Source of the DNA: Polyangiaceae bacterium | Lineage (GTDB): Bacteria; Myxococcota_A; Polyangia; Polyangiales; Polyangiaceae | DNA length: 64,000 nt | Assembly: GCA_019637295.1 (NCBI GenBank) | Contig: JAHBVX010000002.1 | Location: 1,047,162 to 1,111,161 of the forward strand | Reading direction: 5' to 3' | Part shown: positions 37,005 to 46,273 of the stretch, one piece after another | How positions within the stretch are numbered: position 1 is the first letter of the stretch | Layout of the letters: every line of letters begins with the position of its first letter | Made by a program: the position numbers and the translations under genes | The notes under the pieces: model-generated | Database searches by the model: none | The model's input: only the letters and a program-made list of their open reading frames with translations | What the model was told of the DNA's origin: nothing

Positions 37005-39362
37005 ATGGCCACGACGAACACGACGAAGACGCCCACCAGCACGGCCACCTCACCGTCGAAGTCGTCCAACGGGGTGAAGGAGCCGCCCGACGGCACGCTC
37101 ACCCTCGACGTGGAGCCGAGGAAGCCGAGACTCGCCTGGCAGGGGATGGATCGACGAGAGGTGGCCGTCTCGGTGCCGACGCAGGTGGTCGAGATCGTAC
37201 GTCCAGGGAAGGCGCAGGCCGGTGACGACCTACTTCCAGGAGTGACAGCGGGCATCCAGAAGACTCGGGGCGAAGAGCTGCCGCCAAATCGCCTCATCTG
37301 GACCAACGACAACCTTGTGGCCCTCCAGACCCTCCTGGACGAGCGAGACCCGGTGACTCGGGACTACCGCTACAGAGGGAAGGTCGATCTCGTCTACATC
37401 GACCCTCCGTTCATGGTGCAGAACGACTTCTTGGCGGAGAACGCTGTCGAGGTCGAGCTGGACGAGGAGGAGCATGTCGATGCGAAGAAGGAGCCCAGCC
37501 TGGTCGAGATCCTCGCCTACCGGGACACGTGGCGACAGGGCCTCGACAGCTTCCTTTCGATGCTCCGAAGCCGGCTCGTGCTGCTCAAAGACCTCCTGTC
37601 GTCCACGGGAACGATCTACGTCCACTTGGACTGGCACGCGGTCCACTACGTGAAGGTCCTCATGGACGAACTCTTCGGCTACGAGGCGCTTCAGCACGAG
37701 ATCGTTTGGAAGCGAACTTCAGCGCGGTCCGACGCACAAGGTTTTAACCACATCCACGACGTGATTCTGGGGTACGCGAGCGGCGCTCGCCCCTTCTGGA
37801 ATCCGGTCTTCACGCCGCTCGACGTGGACTACGTGAAGAGCAAGTACGGCAACATCGACAAGGCTACGGGCAAGCGCTACCGCCTCGACAACCTCACCAG
37901 CCCGAACCCGCGGCCGAACATGACGTACGAGTACGACGGCTTTTCTCCGCCCGAGAATGGATGGCGGTTCTCGCTGGAGAAGATGAAGGAGATGGATGCG
38001 GCCGGGTTGATCGTCCGACCTGTAGGCCGAGGGAAGCGCCTACAATTCAAGCGGTTCCTTGATGATGAGGGGATGCCAGTGCCCTCGGTCTGGACCGACA
38101 TTCCACCGGTCAACTCTCAGGCGGGTGAGCGGCTCGGCTATCCAACGCAGAAGCCCGTTGAACTCCTTTCTCGGCTCATTCGTGCTTCGTGTCCCCAGAG
38201 CGGGATCGTCTTGGACTGCTTCGCCGGATCAGGCACCACGGCGGAGGCCGCTGAACGCCTCGGTCGACGATGGGTGTGCATCGACAATGGGAAGTATGCC
38301 GTCCACCTGGCGCGGAAGCGGCTGATTCAACTCCACGGGCAACCGAAGGCATCTGAGAAGCAGCTCATCGACTACGTGGAGTGCGACAAGTGCAAGAACA
38401 TCGAGCGCAAGGAGAAGCCGCAGAAGACCAAGGGCGGCTTCGACGTGCGCCCCTTCACCGTGGAGAACGTCGGCGTCTACCAGCGGGCTGAGGCCTGGCA
38501 GGACTTCCAAACCCAGCGGACCAAGTACCGCGACGAGATGATCAAGGTGTTCGGCGGAGAGGTCACGAACCACTCTCCCCTTCTTCACGGTCGCAAGGGG
38601 GCATCCTGGGTTCACGTCGGGCCCCTCGACGGTCCCGTCTCCTCCACGCAAGTTTGGAGCATCGCTCGTGAGGCGCAGAGGACGGACCGGAAGAGCGTGA
38701 CGGTCCTCTCGGCCGACTTCGACACCCTCTCGACCAGCGAGAAGGAGGAGATCAAGAAGGTCACCGGGGTGACGATGACGATCCGCATCATCCCCGCGAG
38801 CGCCATCGACGAGGTGCGCAGGCGGCTTGAGCTAGCCCGGGTGAACCCCGAGATGCCGATCGAGTCGATGGCCATCCCGGCCTTCTACGCGCCTCTCTCC
38901 ATCATGCTCAGCTCCAAGGTCTCAGGGCGCATGGCCAGCGTCACGCTGGATCGGTGCGAGATCGACATCGAGAGCTTCCTCGCCAGCCAGCGACCGGTGC
39001 TGAAGCCGATCACCGAGGGCATGACGCCTGCGGCGAAGAAGAAGGCGAAGGCGGAAATCGAGAAGTGGGACGCCCGGCAGAAGGAGCTGGAGAAGTGGCT
39101 GGCGAAGGCGACGAGCTGGCAGAAGTTCATCGACTTCTGGGCGGTCGACTGGGACTACGGTCGACGTGTCGGAGCAGACGGCAAGCCGATCTTTGAAACC
39201 GACTGGCAGTCCTTCCGCGTCAGGAAGGGCAAGGAGACCGAGCCGCTCGTCCTCACGGCCGAGTACAAGTACCAAGAGGCCGGACACTACCGGGTGGCTG
39301 CCAGGGTCACCGACGTGTTCGGAAACGACGGCATCGCCGCTGTCGTCGTGGAGGTGCGCTGA
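37005..39362 (+). CDS. mod: Type III-like DNA methyltransferase (Mod), N6-adenine beta class
   Basis: 785 residues. The catalytic motif DLVYIDPPF lies at about 129-136, and the SAM motif LDCFAGSGTTAEAAERLGRRWVCIDN at about 400, i.e. the beta-class order (DPP before FxGxG) of type III Mod enzymes. It methylates adenine in an asymmetric site and gives the complex its specificity through the segment between the motifs. The C-terminal 300 residues are a long extension that includes a helical part and a final strand-rich unit (LTAEYKYQEAGHYRVAARVTDVFG). The stop overlaps the res start by one base. Confidence 0.88.
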   Translation: MATTNTTKTPTSTATSPSKSSNGVKEPPDGTLTLDVEPRKPRLAWQGMDRREVAVSVPTQVVEIVRPGKAQAGDDLLPGVTAGIQKTRGEELPPNRLIWTNDNLVALQTLLDERDPVTRDYRYRGKVDLVYIDPPFMVQNDFLAENAVEVELDEEEHVDAKKEPSLVEILAYRDTWRQGLDSFLSMLRSRLVLLKDLLSSTGTIYVHLDWHAVHYVKVLMDELFGYEALQHEIVWKRTSARSDAQGFNHIHDVILGYASGARPFWNPVFTPLDVDYVKSKYGNIDKATGKRYRLDNLTSPNPRPNMTYEYDGFSPPENGWRFSLEKMKEMDAAGLIVRPVGRGKRLQFKRFLDDEGMPVPSVWTDIPPVNSQAGERLGYPTQKPVELLSRLIRASCPQSGIVLDCFAGSGTTAEAAERLGRRWVCIDNGKYAVHLARKRLIQLHGQPKASEKQLIDYVECDKCKNIERKEKPQKTKGGFDVRPFTVENVGVYQRAEAWQDFQTQRTKYRDEMIKVFGGEVTNHSPLLHGRKGASWVHVGPLDGPVSSTQVWSIAREAQRTDRKSVTVLSADFDTLSTSEKEEIKKVTGVTMTIRIIPASAIDEVRRRLELARVNPEMPIESMAIPAFYAPLSIMLSSKVSGRMASVTLDRCEIDIESFLASQRPVLKPITEGMTPAAKKKAKAEIEKWDARQKELEKWLAKATSWQKFIDFWAVDWDYGRRVGADGKPIFETDWQSFRVRKGKETEPLVLTAEYKYQEAGHYRVAARVTDVFGNDGIAAVVVEVR

Positions 39363-42300
39363 TGGCTGCCTCCAAGCCGCCGCCGTCCAAGCGCACCGGG
39401 GCCGACTTGAAGGGTCAGGCCAAGGTCATCTACGAGGTCCGACGCCTAGTCGACGAATGGCGTGGCTTCCAGCTCGGGGTCGCCGCCGATCCGTATCCGG
39501 AAGCTCCACCGAGGTACGAGCCAAACAACGACAAGGAGAAGGCGCTCACCGAAACGAGCCTGTCCCTTCTGCTCCATTGGTTCAGGAGGGAGCCGCACAC
39601 CGTCGGTGCCCCGCCTCACAGCTTCGCCTTCAAATACTGGCCGCATCAGCGCCGGCTGGTCGAGACCTTCATCTACTTGTACGAGGTGCGAGGCGTCCGA
39701 CGCACCGAGCAGCTCTACGAGCTTGCGGGGGTAGATCCCCTTGGCGATCAACGTGACCCCTGGGCCAAGCTCGGAGGTCAGCTCGCGACGGGCTCTGGCA
39801 AGACGAAGATGATGAGCCTCATCATCGCCTGGGCCTACTTGAACGCCGTCCGAGAGCCGGCGGCCGGCCTCGGCTTCGGGCGCCACTCGGTTCTCATCGC
39901 CCCTGGCCTCTTCGTCAGGGACCGGCTTCTCCTGGACTTCTCACCTCCGAGTGGGAAGCCGTCGGTCTTCTGGTCCGATCCCGTGGTGCCGAGCGAGTTT
40001 GAGTCGACCTGGAACCTGAAGGTCTACTCGCCCGAGACCTGCCCGAGGACTCTGGACCCGGACGAAGGCGCTCTCGTCGTCACGAACTACCATCAGCTCC
40101 TCCGCACGCGGGACGATGCACCCGAGCTGCGAGCCCCCCTCACGGGAGACCGTCAGCTCGATCTGCTCTTCGAGGACAAGGATCCTGACCGGCTGGAGGC
40201 AGTGCAGTCTCCCCTCATCGAGCGTTTCAAGAACTCCCGCGGGCTCCTCATCTTGAACGACGAGGCCCACCATGTCTGGGACGAGACGGGCCACGCGAAG
40301 TTTGAACAGAAGGTGAAAGAGAAGGCCAAGGCCTCCGGCGAAGACGCCGAGACCGCCATGGCGTGGATCCGATGCATCCGACGCCTGAATGGCGACGACA
40401 ACCACCCCGGCAAGGTCGCCCTTCAAGTCGACCTGTCGGCCACGCTCTTTGAAGAGCAAGGGTCGAAGCAGAAGGGGGCGAAGACCGAGTTCAAGCAGGC
40501 CGACCCCTTCCGCCACACCTCGGTCCACTACGGCCTGGCCGAGGCCATCTCCGACGGCATCGTCAAGAAGCCGGTCATGGAGCGGGTGGTCGTCAAGAAC
40601 AAGAAGACCGGCGAGCCCGAACCCCTCATCCGCGACGGGCAGCCCAACGCATGGGAGAAGTACCGCAACCTCCTCGCGACCGGCATCGAGAGGTGGAAGA
40701 AGGTTCGTGATCAGCTCCGAGACGAGGGTGATCCCCGGAAGCCGTTGCTGTTCGTCCTCTGCAACGACCGGAACGAAGCCCGCGAGGTCGCCAACTTCTT
40801 GAGCTTCGGTGAGCCCACGCGCGAGGACCTCTCGCACTTGGTGCCCAAAGGCTTCGTCGACCCCCAGACGAACGAGACGCTCTTCGTCGAGAAGGGGCAC
40901 GACGGCATCACCCGGTCGACCGTCGTGGAGATCCACATCGGTGAGAAGGAGGAGAAGAACGAGGCCGACTGGGAGAAGGTCAGGCAAGCCGTCAACGCGA
41001 TCGATGCGGACGAGATCCCCGATCCCGAGGGCACTGTCGATGAAGACGGGCGCCCCGTGATGGTGCCCAACCCCTACAACGTCGTGGTCAGCGTCATGAT
41101 GTTGAAGGAGGGCTGGGACGTGCGGAACGTCAAGGTGATCGTCCCCCTTCGCCCTTGCGATTCAAGGACCCTCACGGAGCAGACCCTCGGGCGTGGCCTC
41201 AGGAAGATGCACGCTCCGGAACTCGACGACAACGGGAAGGCCACGCTTCAGCCGGAAGACCTCTTCGTCATCGAGCATCCGTCCTTCCGGGCGATCCTCG
41301 ACCAGATCCGCGACATCATCGAGCTGAAGTCGTCCGACGAGATCGAACACGCACGAGAGTACGTGCCGATCACGCCAAACCCGGACGAGGACGCTCGCTC
41401 GGCAAATGACGTTCGACTCGTCCGGTTCGAGGGCCTGGTGCAGGCCCAGGCGGATTGGCGGAAGAACTTCGACATCTCCAAGGTGCCGCCGCTTACGCCG
41501 AAGGTTCCGTGGCTTGAAGAGATCGCCGAGACCCAGATCCAGACCTACTTGAAGAAGGCCCTCGACCAGGCCGAGCTTGAGGGGCAAACCTTCACGCTCC
41601 CGGCCAACCCGTCTTACCGAGATTTCGACCATGTGGTGGAGGTCGCCTACGCCATCCCGCTCTTGAAGGATCTGCGCACGAGCTACCAGCACAAGACCGC
41701 CGTCAAGGGCGTGGTCCAGCAGTTCCTAGAGCGGAAGACGTTCGCGATCCCGATGGGCATCCCGTTGTCGTTCGACAAGGTGATCGAGGCGGGGGATGCT
41801 CGCGTGGCGCTGGGGAATCTCGCTCGTCCCGAGGTGATCGATCCCGTCAAGAAGGCACTCCTGCCGGTCCTGCATGAGGCCCTGACGGCCGAACGACCTT
41901 CGTCGGAGGCGGTGCTTTCAAAGCGCCGAGCAGCCGAAATCCGCGGCTACCAGGCACTCAAGAAGAACGTTCTCCCGAACCTCAAGAGGAGCGCCTTCAC
42001 CTCGGCCGCCTTCGACAGCGCCGACGAGCTTCGGGTCGCGGCCCTCTTGGATCAGGCCGAGGACGTGGTTGGCTGGCTCTACAACCATCGCTCCGGAGTC
42101 GGGTACTCCATCGAGTACGACTGGCAGGGCTACACGTCGAGGTACTTCCCCGACTTCATCGTGAGGGCCAGGATCGGCGAGGTCTTCCACAACTTCATCA
42201 TCGAGGTGAAGGGGCGCCTCGATGACCGCGACAAGGTGAAGGCCCGACGTGGCCGCCGGTACTGCGAGCTACTCACCGAGTACGACTCGGAGCCGTGGCA

Positions 42301-42940
42301 CTACCTGCTCCTCATCGAGAACCCCTCCGACGACAGGAAGGACATCACGTGGTGGGAGCAACGATCGACCCACGAGGTCGCCCACCTGCTGCGGCACCAC
42401 GAGGGCCTTCCACTCGTACCGAAGGGGGCTTCCCAGCCGCCTGCGGGCCCGGCGCTGACCGTCCTGGATTCGGTCCCCGATGCCGACAAGTACCAGACGG
42501 CTGTCCCCGTCTACGACCTGGCGGTTGCTGCCGGCGGGTTCTCCTCCGAGCAGTCCCCCGAGCCGCTGGGCTGGGCCCGCGTCCACACGTCTCGGCATCT
42601 CGACAAGCGGACCTTCGTGGCCCGTGTCGTCGGTCATTCGATGGAGGATGGAGTTCCGGACGGGAGCATGGGCCTCTTCCGGATGTTCGCCGTTGGGACG
42701 GCCCCTTCCGGAGCTGCACTCGATGGCCGTCGTGTAGTGGTCCAGTTCCGAGAGGAGACTGATCCCGAGACCGGCGGGCGCTACACGCTGAAGCGCTGGA
42801 AGGTGACCAAGTTCACCGGTGACGGGGGCATCCAGGAGGTCGAGCTTCGCCCCGACAACCCCGACTTCAAGCCCAAGAGGTTCACGCCGAAGGACGGAGA
42901 CATCCGCGTCGTGGCAGAGTTCTTGGAGGTGGTCGGATGA
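39362..42940 (+). CDS. res: Type III-like restriction enzyme (helicase-nuclease) with C-terminal S24/LexA-like domain
   Basis: 1192 residues. Superfamily-2 helicase motifs: Walker A ATGSGKTK (about 142), DEAH (about 300), motif VI-type QTLGRGLRKM (about 610). A PD-(D/E)XK nuclease follows: YFPDFIVR (about 928) and IIEVKGR (about 947). After about residue 1040 there is an extra domain with VARVVGHSMEDGVPDGSMGLFR (serine near 1092) and YTLKRWK (lysine near 1143), the Ser/Lys layout of S24 (LexA/UmuD-like) peptidases. The enzyme should translocate on DNA and cut foreign DNA with Mod. The S24 part is an unusual addition and may allow self-cleavage or control. The stop overlaps the DUF488 start by four bases. 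Confidence 0.88.
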   Translation: MAASKPPPSKRTGADLKGQAKVIYEVRRLVDEWRGFQLGVAADPYPEAPPRYEPNNDKEKALTETSLSLLLHWFRREPHTVGAPPHSFAFKYWPHQRRLVETFIYLYEVRGVRRTEQLYELAGVDPLGDQRDPWAKLGGQLATGSGKTKMMSLIIAWAYLNAVREPAAGLGFGRHSVLIAPGLFVRDRLLLDFSPPSGKPSVFWSDPVVPSEFESTWNLKVYSPETCPRTLDPDEGALVVTNYHQLLRTRDDAPELRAPLTGDRQLDLLFEDKDPDRLEAVQSPLIERFKNSRGLLILNDEAHHVWDETGHAKFEQKVKEKAKASGEDAETAMAWIRCIRRLNGDDNHPGKVALQVDLSATLFEEQGSKQKGAKTEFKQADPFRHTSVHYGLAEAISDGIVKKPVMERVVVKNKKTGEPEPLIRDGQPNAWEKYRNLLATGIERWKKVRDQLRDEGDPRKPLLFVLCNDRNEAREVANFLSFGEPTREDLSHLVPKGFVDPQTNETLFVEKGHDGITRSTVVEIHIGEKEEKNEADWEKVRQAVNAIDADEIPDPEGTVDEDGRPVMVPNPYNVVVSVMMLKEGWDVRNVKVIVPLRPCDSRTLTEQTLGRGLRKMHAPELDDNGKATLQPEDLFVIEHPSFRAILDQIRDIIELKSSDEIEHAREYVPITPNPDEDARSANDVRLVRFEGLVQAQADWRKNFDISKVPPLTPKVPWLEEIAETQIQTYLKKALDQAELEGQTFTLPANPSYRDFDHVVEVAYAIPLLKDLRTSYQHKTAVKGVVQQFLERKTFAIPMGIPLSFDKVIEAGDARVALGNLARPEVIDPVKKALLPVLHEALTAERPSSEAVLSKRRAAEIRGYQALKKNVLPNLKRSAFTSAAFDSADELRVAALLDQAEDVVGWLYNHRSGVGYSIEYDWQGYTSRYFPDFIVRARIGEVFHNFIIEVKGRLDDRDKVKARRGRRYCELLTEYDSEPWHYLLLIENPSDDRKDITWWEQRSTHEVAHLLRHHEGLPLVPKGASQPPAGPALTVLDSVPDADKYQTAVPVYDLAVAAGGFSSEQSPEPLGWARVHTSRHLDKRTFVARVVGHSMEDGVPDGSMGLFRMFAVGTAPSGAALDGRRVVVQFREETDPETGGRYTLKRWKVTKFTGDGGIQEVELRPDNPDFKPKRFTPKDGDIRVVAEFLEVVG

Positions 42941-43404
42941 CGACCAGCGTCATCAGCAGGAAGGCCGGGAAGGCCGTGACCAAGCCCAACTCCGTGTGGA
43001 CCATCGGCTACGCGGGACGGAGCCTAACCGACTTCATCGAGGTACTTCGGGACGCCGGCATTCGGAGGGTCGTGGATGTCCGAGAGCTACCCCTATCTCG
43101 ACGCAAGGGGTTCTCGAAGACTTCGCTGAGCGAGGCATTGGCCGCTGCCGACATCGAGTACGTACACCTCCGAGTGGCGGGGAACCCCTTCCGCGAGCAG
43201 AAGGCAGACATCGAGACCTGCCTTCGGCTCTACGCTGGCCACGTCGACCACCACCCCGAGGTTCTCCGCGAGGTGGAGAAGGCCATCGCCGGAACGAAGG
43301 CAGCCCTCTTGTGCTTTGAGGAACGCCCGTCCGAGTGTCACCGCTCCGTTCTGATCGATCGCCTGCTGCGAGGGCACCCAGAGCGCAAGGTTCGACACTT
43401 GTAG
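42937..43404 (+). CDS. DUF488 family protein
   Basis: 155 residues, with the start overlapping the res stop (ATGA). The family pattern is complete: WTIGYAGRSLTDFIEVLRDAGIRRVVDVRELPLSRRKGFS and the C-terminal CFEERPSECHRSVLIDRLL with its CxxxxxxxCHR motif. DUF488 proteins are small and of unknown activity; they are often near DNA-modification and defence genes. Coupling to mod-res suggests a third component here. Confidence 0.85.
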   Translation: MTTSVISRKAGKAVTKPNSVWTIGYAGRSLTDFIEVLRDAGIRRVVDVRELPLSRRKGFSKTSLSEALAAADIEYVHLRVAGNPFREQKADIETCLRLYAGHVDHHPEVLREVEKAIAGTKAALLCFEERPSECHRSVLIDRLLRGHPERKVRHL

Positions 43405-43405
43405 G

Positions 43406-44248
43406 CTAGAAGAGCGAGCCTTGCCTCGGGGGCTCCGCGACCTTCGGTGCAGGCTCTATCGGCGGGTGAAAGAGTCCGACGATCATGAAGCTCTGTGAGT
43501 GGCCCTTCGTGTTCCCGAGGAACAAGAAAGGATCGCGCTTGCTGGGGTCCAGCAGCTCCTCGATCTTCTCGATGACCTTCTGCTCGGCCATGGCCGGACC
43601 TCGGGCTGCGTACTCGCGACGGCTGAGGACGTAGACGCCCCAGTCCAGGATCGACAGATCGTGCTCGGTCTTGCAGTCGGGGTCATCGCACCGGAAGCAC
43701 GCCCGGTACTGCACCGGCATGTACTGAAGGTCCTGGGTCTCTGTCTCGGCATCGACGAACAGCTCCTTCTGCTGGAGGGCTGCCGCCCGCTGCCGGTCCC
43801 ACTCGTCGCGCTCCGCATCCGGCTTCTTGCGCATGTAGACCCGACGGATCTCCCTCGGCCGAATGAGGCCGAGCGAGGTGTGGTCAGCGGCTTCCGCTGC
43901 CTGCAAGGCTTCCACGGACGCAAACACGTTCTTGGGGCCCAGGATCCACCGTCGCCTCTCGGGCCAATCCCCCTTTTTCTTCGTGTCGACGTGCCCAACC
44001 ACCTTCAGGGTATCTTGGCGAATCCGAAAGCTCTCAGGCCGGAAGTCGGACGTGTTTCGCTCCGCCTCCACCTCGATCCAGTCGTAAGCCTTGAACGGTT
44101 CCTTCATGTAGCGCAGCGTGACCGGATAGATGCGCACGAGCCGGCCAGTCTCGGCGTCCACGGCCCCGGTGCAGACGGTCTCGTAGTAGGTCTTCGAGAA
44201 CTCGGGGTACGTCTTGCCCCAGATGAGGAACTTCTTCGTCGTCCACAT
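43406..44248 (-). CDS. Conserved protein with zinc-finger-like motif, next to DUF488
   Basis: 280 residues. It begins MWTTKKFLIWGKTYPEFSKTYYETVCTGAVDAETGRLVRIYPVTLRYM, a strand-rich fold of unknown family. A likely zinc site CFRCDDPDCKTEHD lies at about 183, and the end has FLFLGNTKGHSQSFMIVGLFHPP. It is convergent with DUF488 (one base between the stops) and is the last gene of a six-gene minus-strand operon that begins with the sigma-like gene. I do not know a function; the zinc motif and strands suggest nucleic-acid binding. Confidence 0.6.
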   Translation of the reverse strand: MWTTKKFLIWGKTYPEFSKTYYETVCTGAVDAETGRLVRIYPVTLRYMKEPFKAYDWIEVEAERNTSDFRPESFRIRQDTLKVVGHVDTKKKGDWPERRRWILGPKNVFASVEALQAAEAADHTSLGLIRPREIRRVYMRKKPDAERDEWDRQRAAALQQKELFVDAETETQDLQYMPVQYRACFRCDDPDCKTEHDLSILDWGVYVLSRREYAARGPAMAEQKVIEKIEELLDPSKRDPFLFLGNTKGHSQSFMIVGLFHPPIEPAPKVAEPPRQGSLF

Positions 44249-44311
44249 GGCTCTTCAGGTCGGGACCCGCGCCTCAACCGTCTCGCACCGCCCGGCTTTC
44301 TGCAAGACTTC

Positions 44312-44650
44312 TCACCCGAGTCGGCGCAGAAGTCGGAGTCCCAGGAGCCTGTCGTGCGGCTTGCTGCTCATCACGAGCTGCTGACCGACGACAAGGATGT
44401 CGAGCACGTCATCGAAGACAGAAAGGCTGTCGGCCAGTCGGAGGGCGAAGAGGCCTTCGCTTTGCAGCATCGTTGAGAGGAGCAGCGTCAGCGTCCACGG
44501 TGGAACGCAGTCGCCGGCCGCCATCGCCTTTACAAGGACCGAGGCTGCCAGCTCGGCCTCCAGTCCGCGTCTTCGGCCTTCCAACACTCGGATCGCCCGC
44601 AGGACCTCGCGGGAAGGGAACGCGAAGACGACAGCAGTGCTCGTGCTCAC
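44312..44650 (-). CDS. Small helical protein of unknown function
   Basis: 112 residues from the GTG at 44650, which overlaps the upstream stop (GTGA). It is almost entirely helical: SREVLRAIRVLEGRRRGLEAELAASVLVKAMAAG, then LTLLLSTMLQSEGLFALRLADSLSVFDDVLDILVVGQQLV. No signal peptide or known motif. It is translated with the 118-residue gene before it, within the ImmA-type operon. Confidence 0.5.
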   Translation of the reverse strand: MSTSTAVVFAFPSREVLRAIRVLEGRRRGLEAELAASVLVKAMAAGDCVPPWTLTLLLSTMLQSEGLFALRLADSLSVFDDVLDILVVGQQLVMSSKPHDRLLGLRLLRRLG

Positions 44651-45003
44651 GAGGGCTTTCCTGGCCTGAAGCCCCGCACGAAGGGAACGGCCCGCTCTAC
44701 GGCCCCCATCATCCCGTCCTCGGCGAAGACCGGCGCCAGTTCCTCTTGAAGGTCTTGCAGCAGGTCCACGATGAAGACCGGGGTCGCCGCCGACATGGCC
44801 ACCAGGTTCGTGGAGTCGAGCGGGAGAACCCGCTGCCCGACGGAGACGTACCACCGCGGGCTTTCGCCTCCACCCACGACCCGGAGGATCTTGATGGTCG
44901 GGTCGCGGTCGGCTTCGACCTCTTCGCGGAGGGCATCGAGAAGATCGGGACACCCGGAGGCCAGGCCACGAAGACGGCTGAGAGGGATGTGAAGGAGCCG
45001 CAC
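44647..45003 (-). CDS. Small protein of unknown function, downstream of the ImmA-like gene
   Basis: 118 residues from a GTG, 40 bp after the ImmA-like gene. The middle has mixed strands (DPTIKILRVVGGGESPRWYVSVGQRVLPLDSTNLVAMS), followed by helices. The family is not recognised. The overlap with the next gene indicates a translated pair. Confidence 0.5.
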   Translation of the reverse strand: MRLLHIPLSRLRGLASGCPDLLDALREEVEADRDPTIKILRVVGGGESPRWYVSVGQRVLPLDSTNLVAMSAATPVFIVDLLQDLQEELAPVFAEDGMMGAVERAVPFVRGFRPGKPS

Positions 45004-45043
45004 CGTTCAACGACGGGCAACTTGAACGACCCTCAACCAAGCA

Positions 45044-45811
45044 TCACGCCTTATGCCACAAGAACGTGAGCACCGAGTTGGGGCCCACCTTCCGGGAGTG
45101 CTCAAAGAGATCCATGTCGGCCGCCCAGGGGGAGTCGCTCCAGGCATCTCCATCCACCTGGCTCGACCGGTCGTCCACCGCCTTGCCGGCGAACAGGTCA
45201 CCTGCGTAGGTCCTGCCGTCGAGCTTCGTCCGCTTGCGGATCCCCGGTCGGAAGTTGGGGGTCCAGTCGAGCCAGTCGACGGAGCCGTTCGTCGAGTGGA
45301 CGACGGCACACGGCTCGGGGGCGAAGCGGATGAATCGCAGGGCTGTTGCCGTCAACGACGTGCTGAACTCCTCGGCAAGCTCGCCTACATCCCGAAGGCT
45401 CGGTCGATTTCGATCACACCGCTTCTTGAAGAGGACCTCGGGCATTAGCAGCTCGGAGGCGAAGTCGTTCGCTTCGGCCTCCCGGCCTGTGCCCGTGTAG
45501 TTCGACAGGTCGCCCCGAGTGCAGGCCTCGTAGTTGTCGTTCTCGGGGTGCCGGATGAAGTGGCCGATCTCGTGAGCCACCACGAACCGCCACTTGTTCG
45601 ACTTGTAGGCGTCGTGGCTGACGTTGACGATGCCGTGGGTTGCAGTCCGTAGAAGACGCCCTTCCTCGTGCTGCAAGGACATCTTCCGGACCAGGATGCG
45701 GAGGTCGGCCGCGATCAACTCGATGTCGATCTCCCTCGGGTGCCGGATCCGAAGCCGGGCCACCAACTCCTTGGCGCTCGCGACGGCTGCCGGATGCGGA
45801 CTACGAGGCAT
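45044..45811 (-). CDS. ImmA/IrrE-family zinc metallopeptidase
   Basis: 255 residues. The zinc motif is clear: WRFVVAHEIGHFIRHPEN with HEIGH at 80-84, and the downstream glutamate region REAEANDFASELLMP at about 109-123. ImmA and IrrE (PprI) cut HTH repressors after a stress or DNA-damage signal and so release mobile-element or repair genes. The target is not an obvious neighbour; the XRE protein at 28.8 kb, the small protein upstream or the S24-fused Res are possible. It lies 6 bp after the 151-residue gene. Confidence 0.88.
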   Translation of the reverse strand: MPRSPHPAAVASAKELVARLRIRHPREIDIELIAADLRILVRKMSLQHEEGRLLRTATHGIVNVSHDAYKSNKWRFVVAHEIGHFIRHPENDNYEACTRGDLSNYTGTGREAEANDFASELLMPEVLFKKRCDRNRPSLRDVGELAEEFSTSLTATALRFIRFAPEPCAVVHSTNGSVDWLDWTPNFRPGIRKRTKLDGRTYAGDLFAGKAVDDRSSQVDGDAWSDSPWAADMDLFEHSRKVGPNSVLTFLWHKA

Positions 45812-45817
45812 CTGCGT

Positions 45818-46273
45818 TCACTCCCGCCCGGAGCCCTCGATCGCCCGCAGAGCTTCCATCTCCTCCAAGAGGGCCCTCAGCTCGTCGTCGGTGGATTCCT
45901 CTGGCTTCCGCTTGCGGGCAGCCATCTTGATCGCTGTGCCGACGTTCGGGTCCGTCTTCCGAAGCTCGTCGAGCCTGAGCAACATGGCCTGCCGCCCCAT
46001 GTCCGACGGCACGTTCGCCTTGGAGCCGGCGGCGAGGGCTTCAAGCTGGGCACGACTCTGGTGGGCACGCTCCTGCCATGACAGCCGCTCCTCCTCCTTC
46101 ACGACGGCCACGAACTCGCTCGCCCTCTTCGCGAGCGCCAGCGGGTCGACCCCGAGAGCCTTCAGCTCGTCGTCGACAGCGGACTCAGGCAGCCCCGGGT
46201 CAAGAAGGTCCGCATCAAGGCCTTCAAGAGCCTGCCACAGCTCCTTCTCGGTCTTGCCCTTCGTCGCCATCAC
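45818..46273 (-). CDS. Small acidic helical protein, possible anti-sigma or repressor
   Basis: 151 residues with the start overlapping the sigma-like gene's stop. It is highly charged and helical (ALAKRASEFVAVVKEEERLSWQERAHQSRAQLEALAAG, DDELRALLEEMEALRAIEG). No clear HTH or membrane helix is seen. Its place between a sigma-like factor and an ImmA-type peptidase suggests a cytoplasmic anti-sigma or repressor that the peptidase could cleave; this is inference from context only. Confidence 0.5.
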   Translation of the reverse strand: MMATKGKTEKELWQALEGLDADLLDPGLPESAVDDELKALGVDPLALAKRASEFVAVVKEEERLSWQERAHQSRAQLEALAAGSKANVPSDMGRQAMLLRLDELRKTDPNVGTAIKMAARKRKPEESTDDELRALLEEMEALRAIEGSGRE

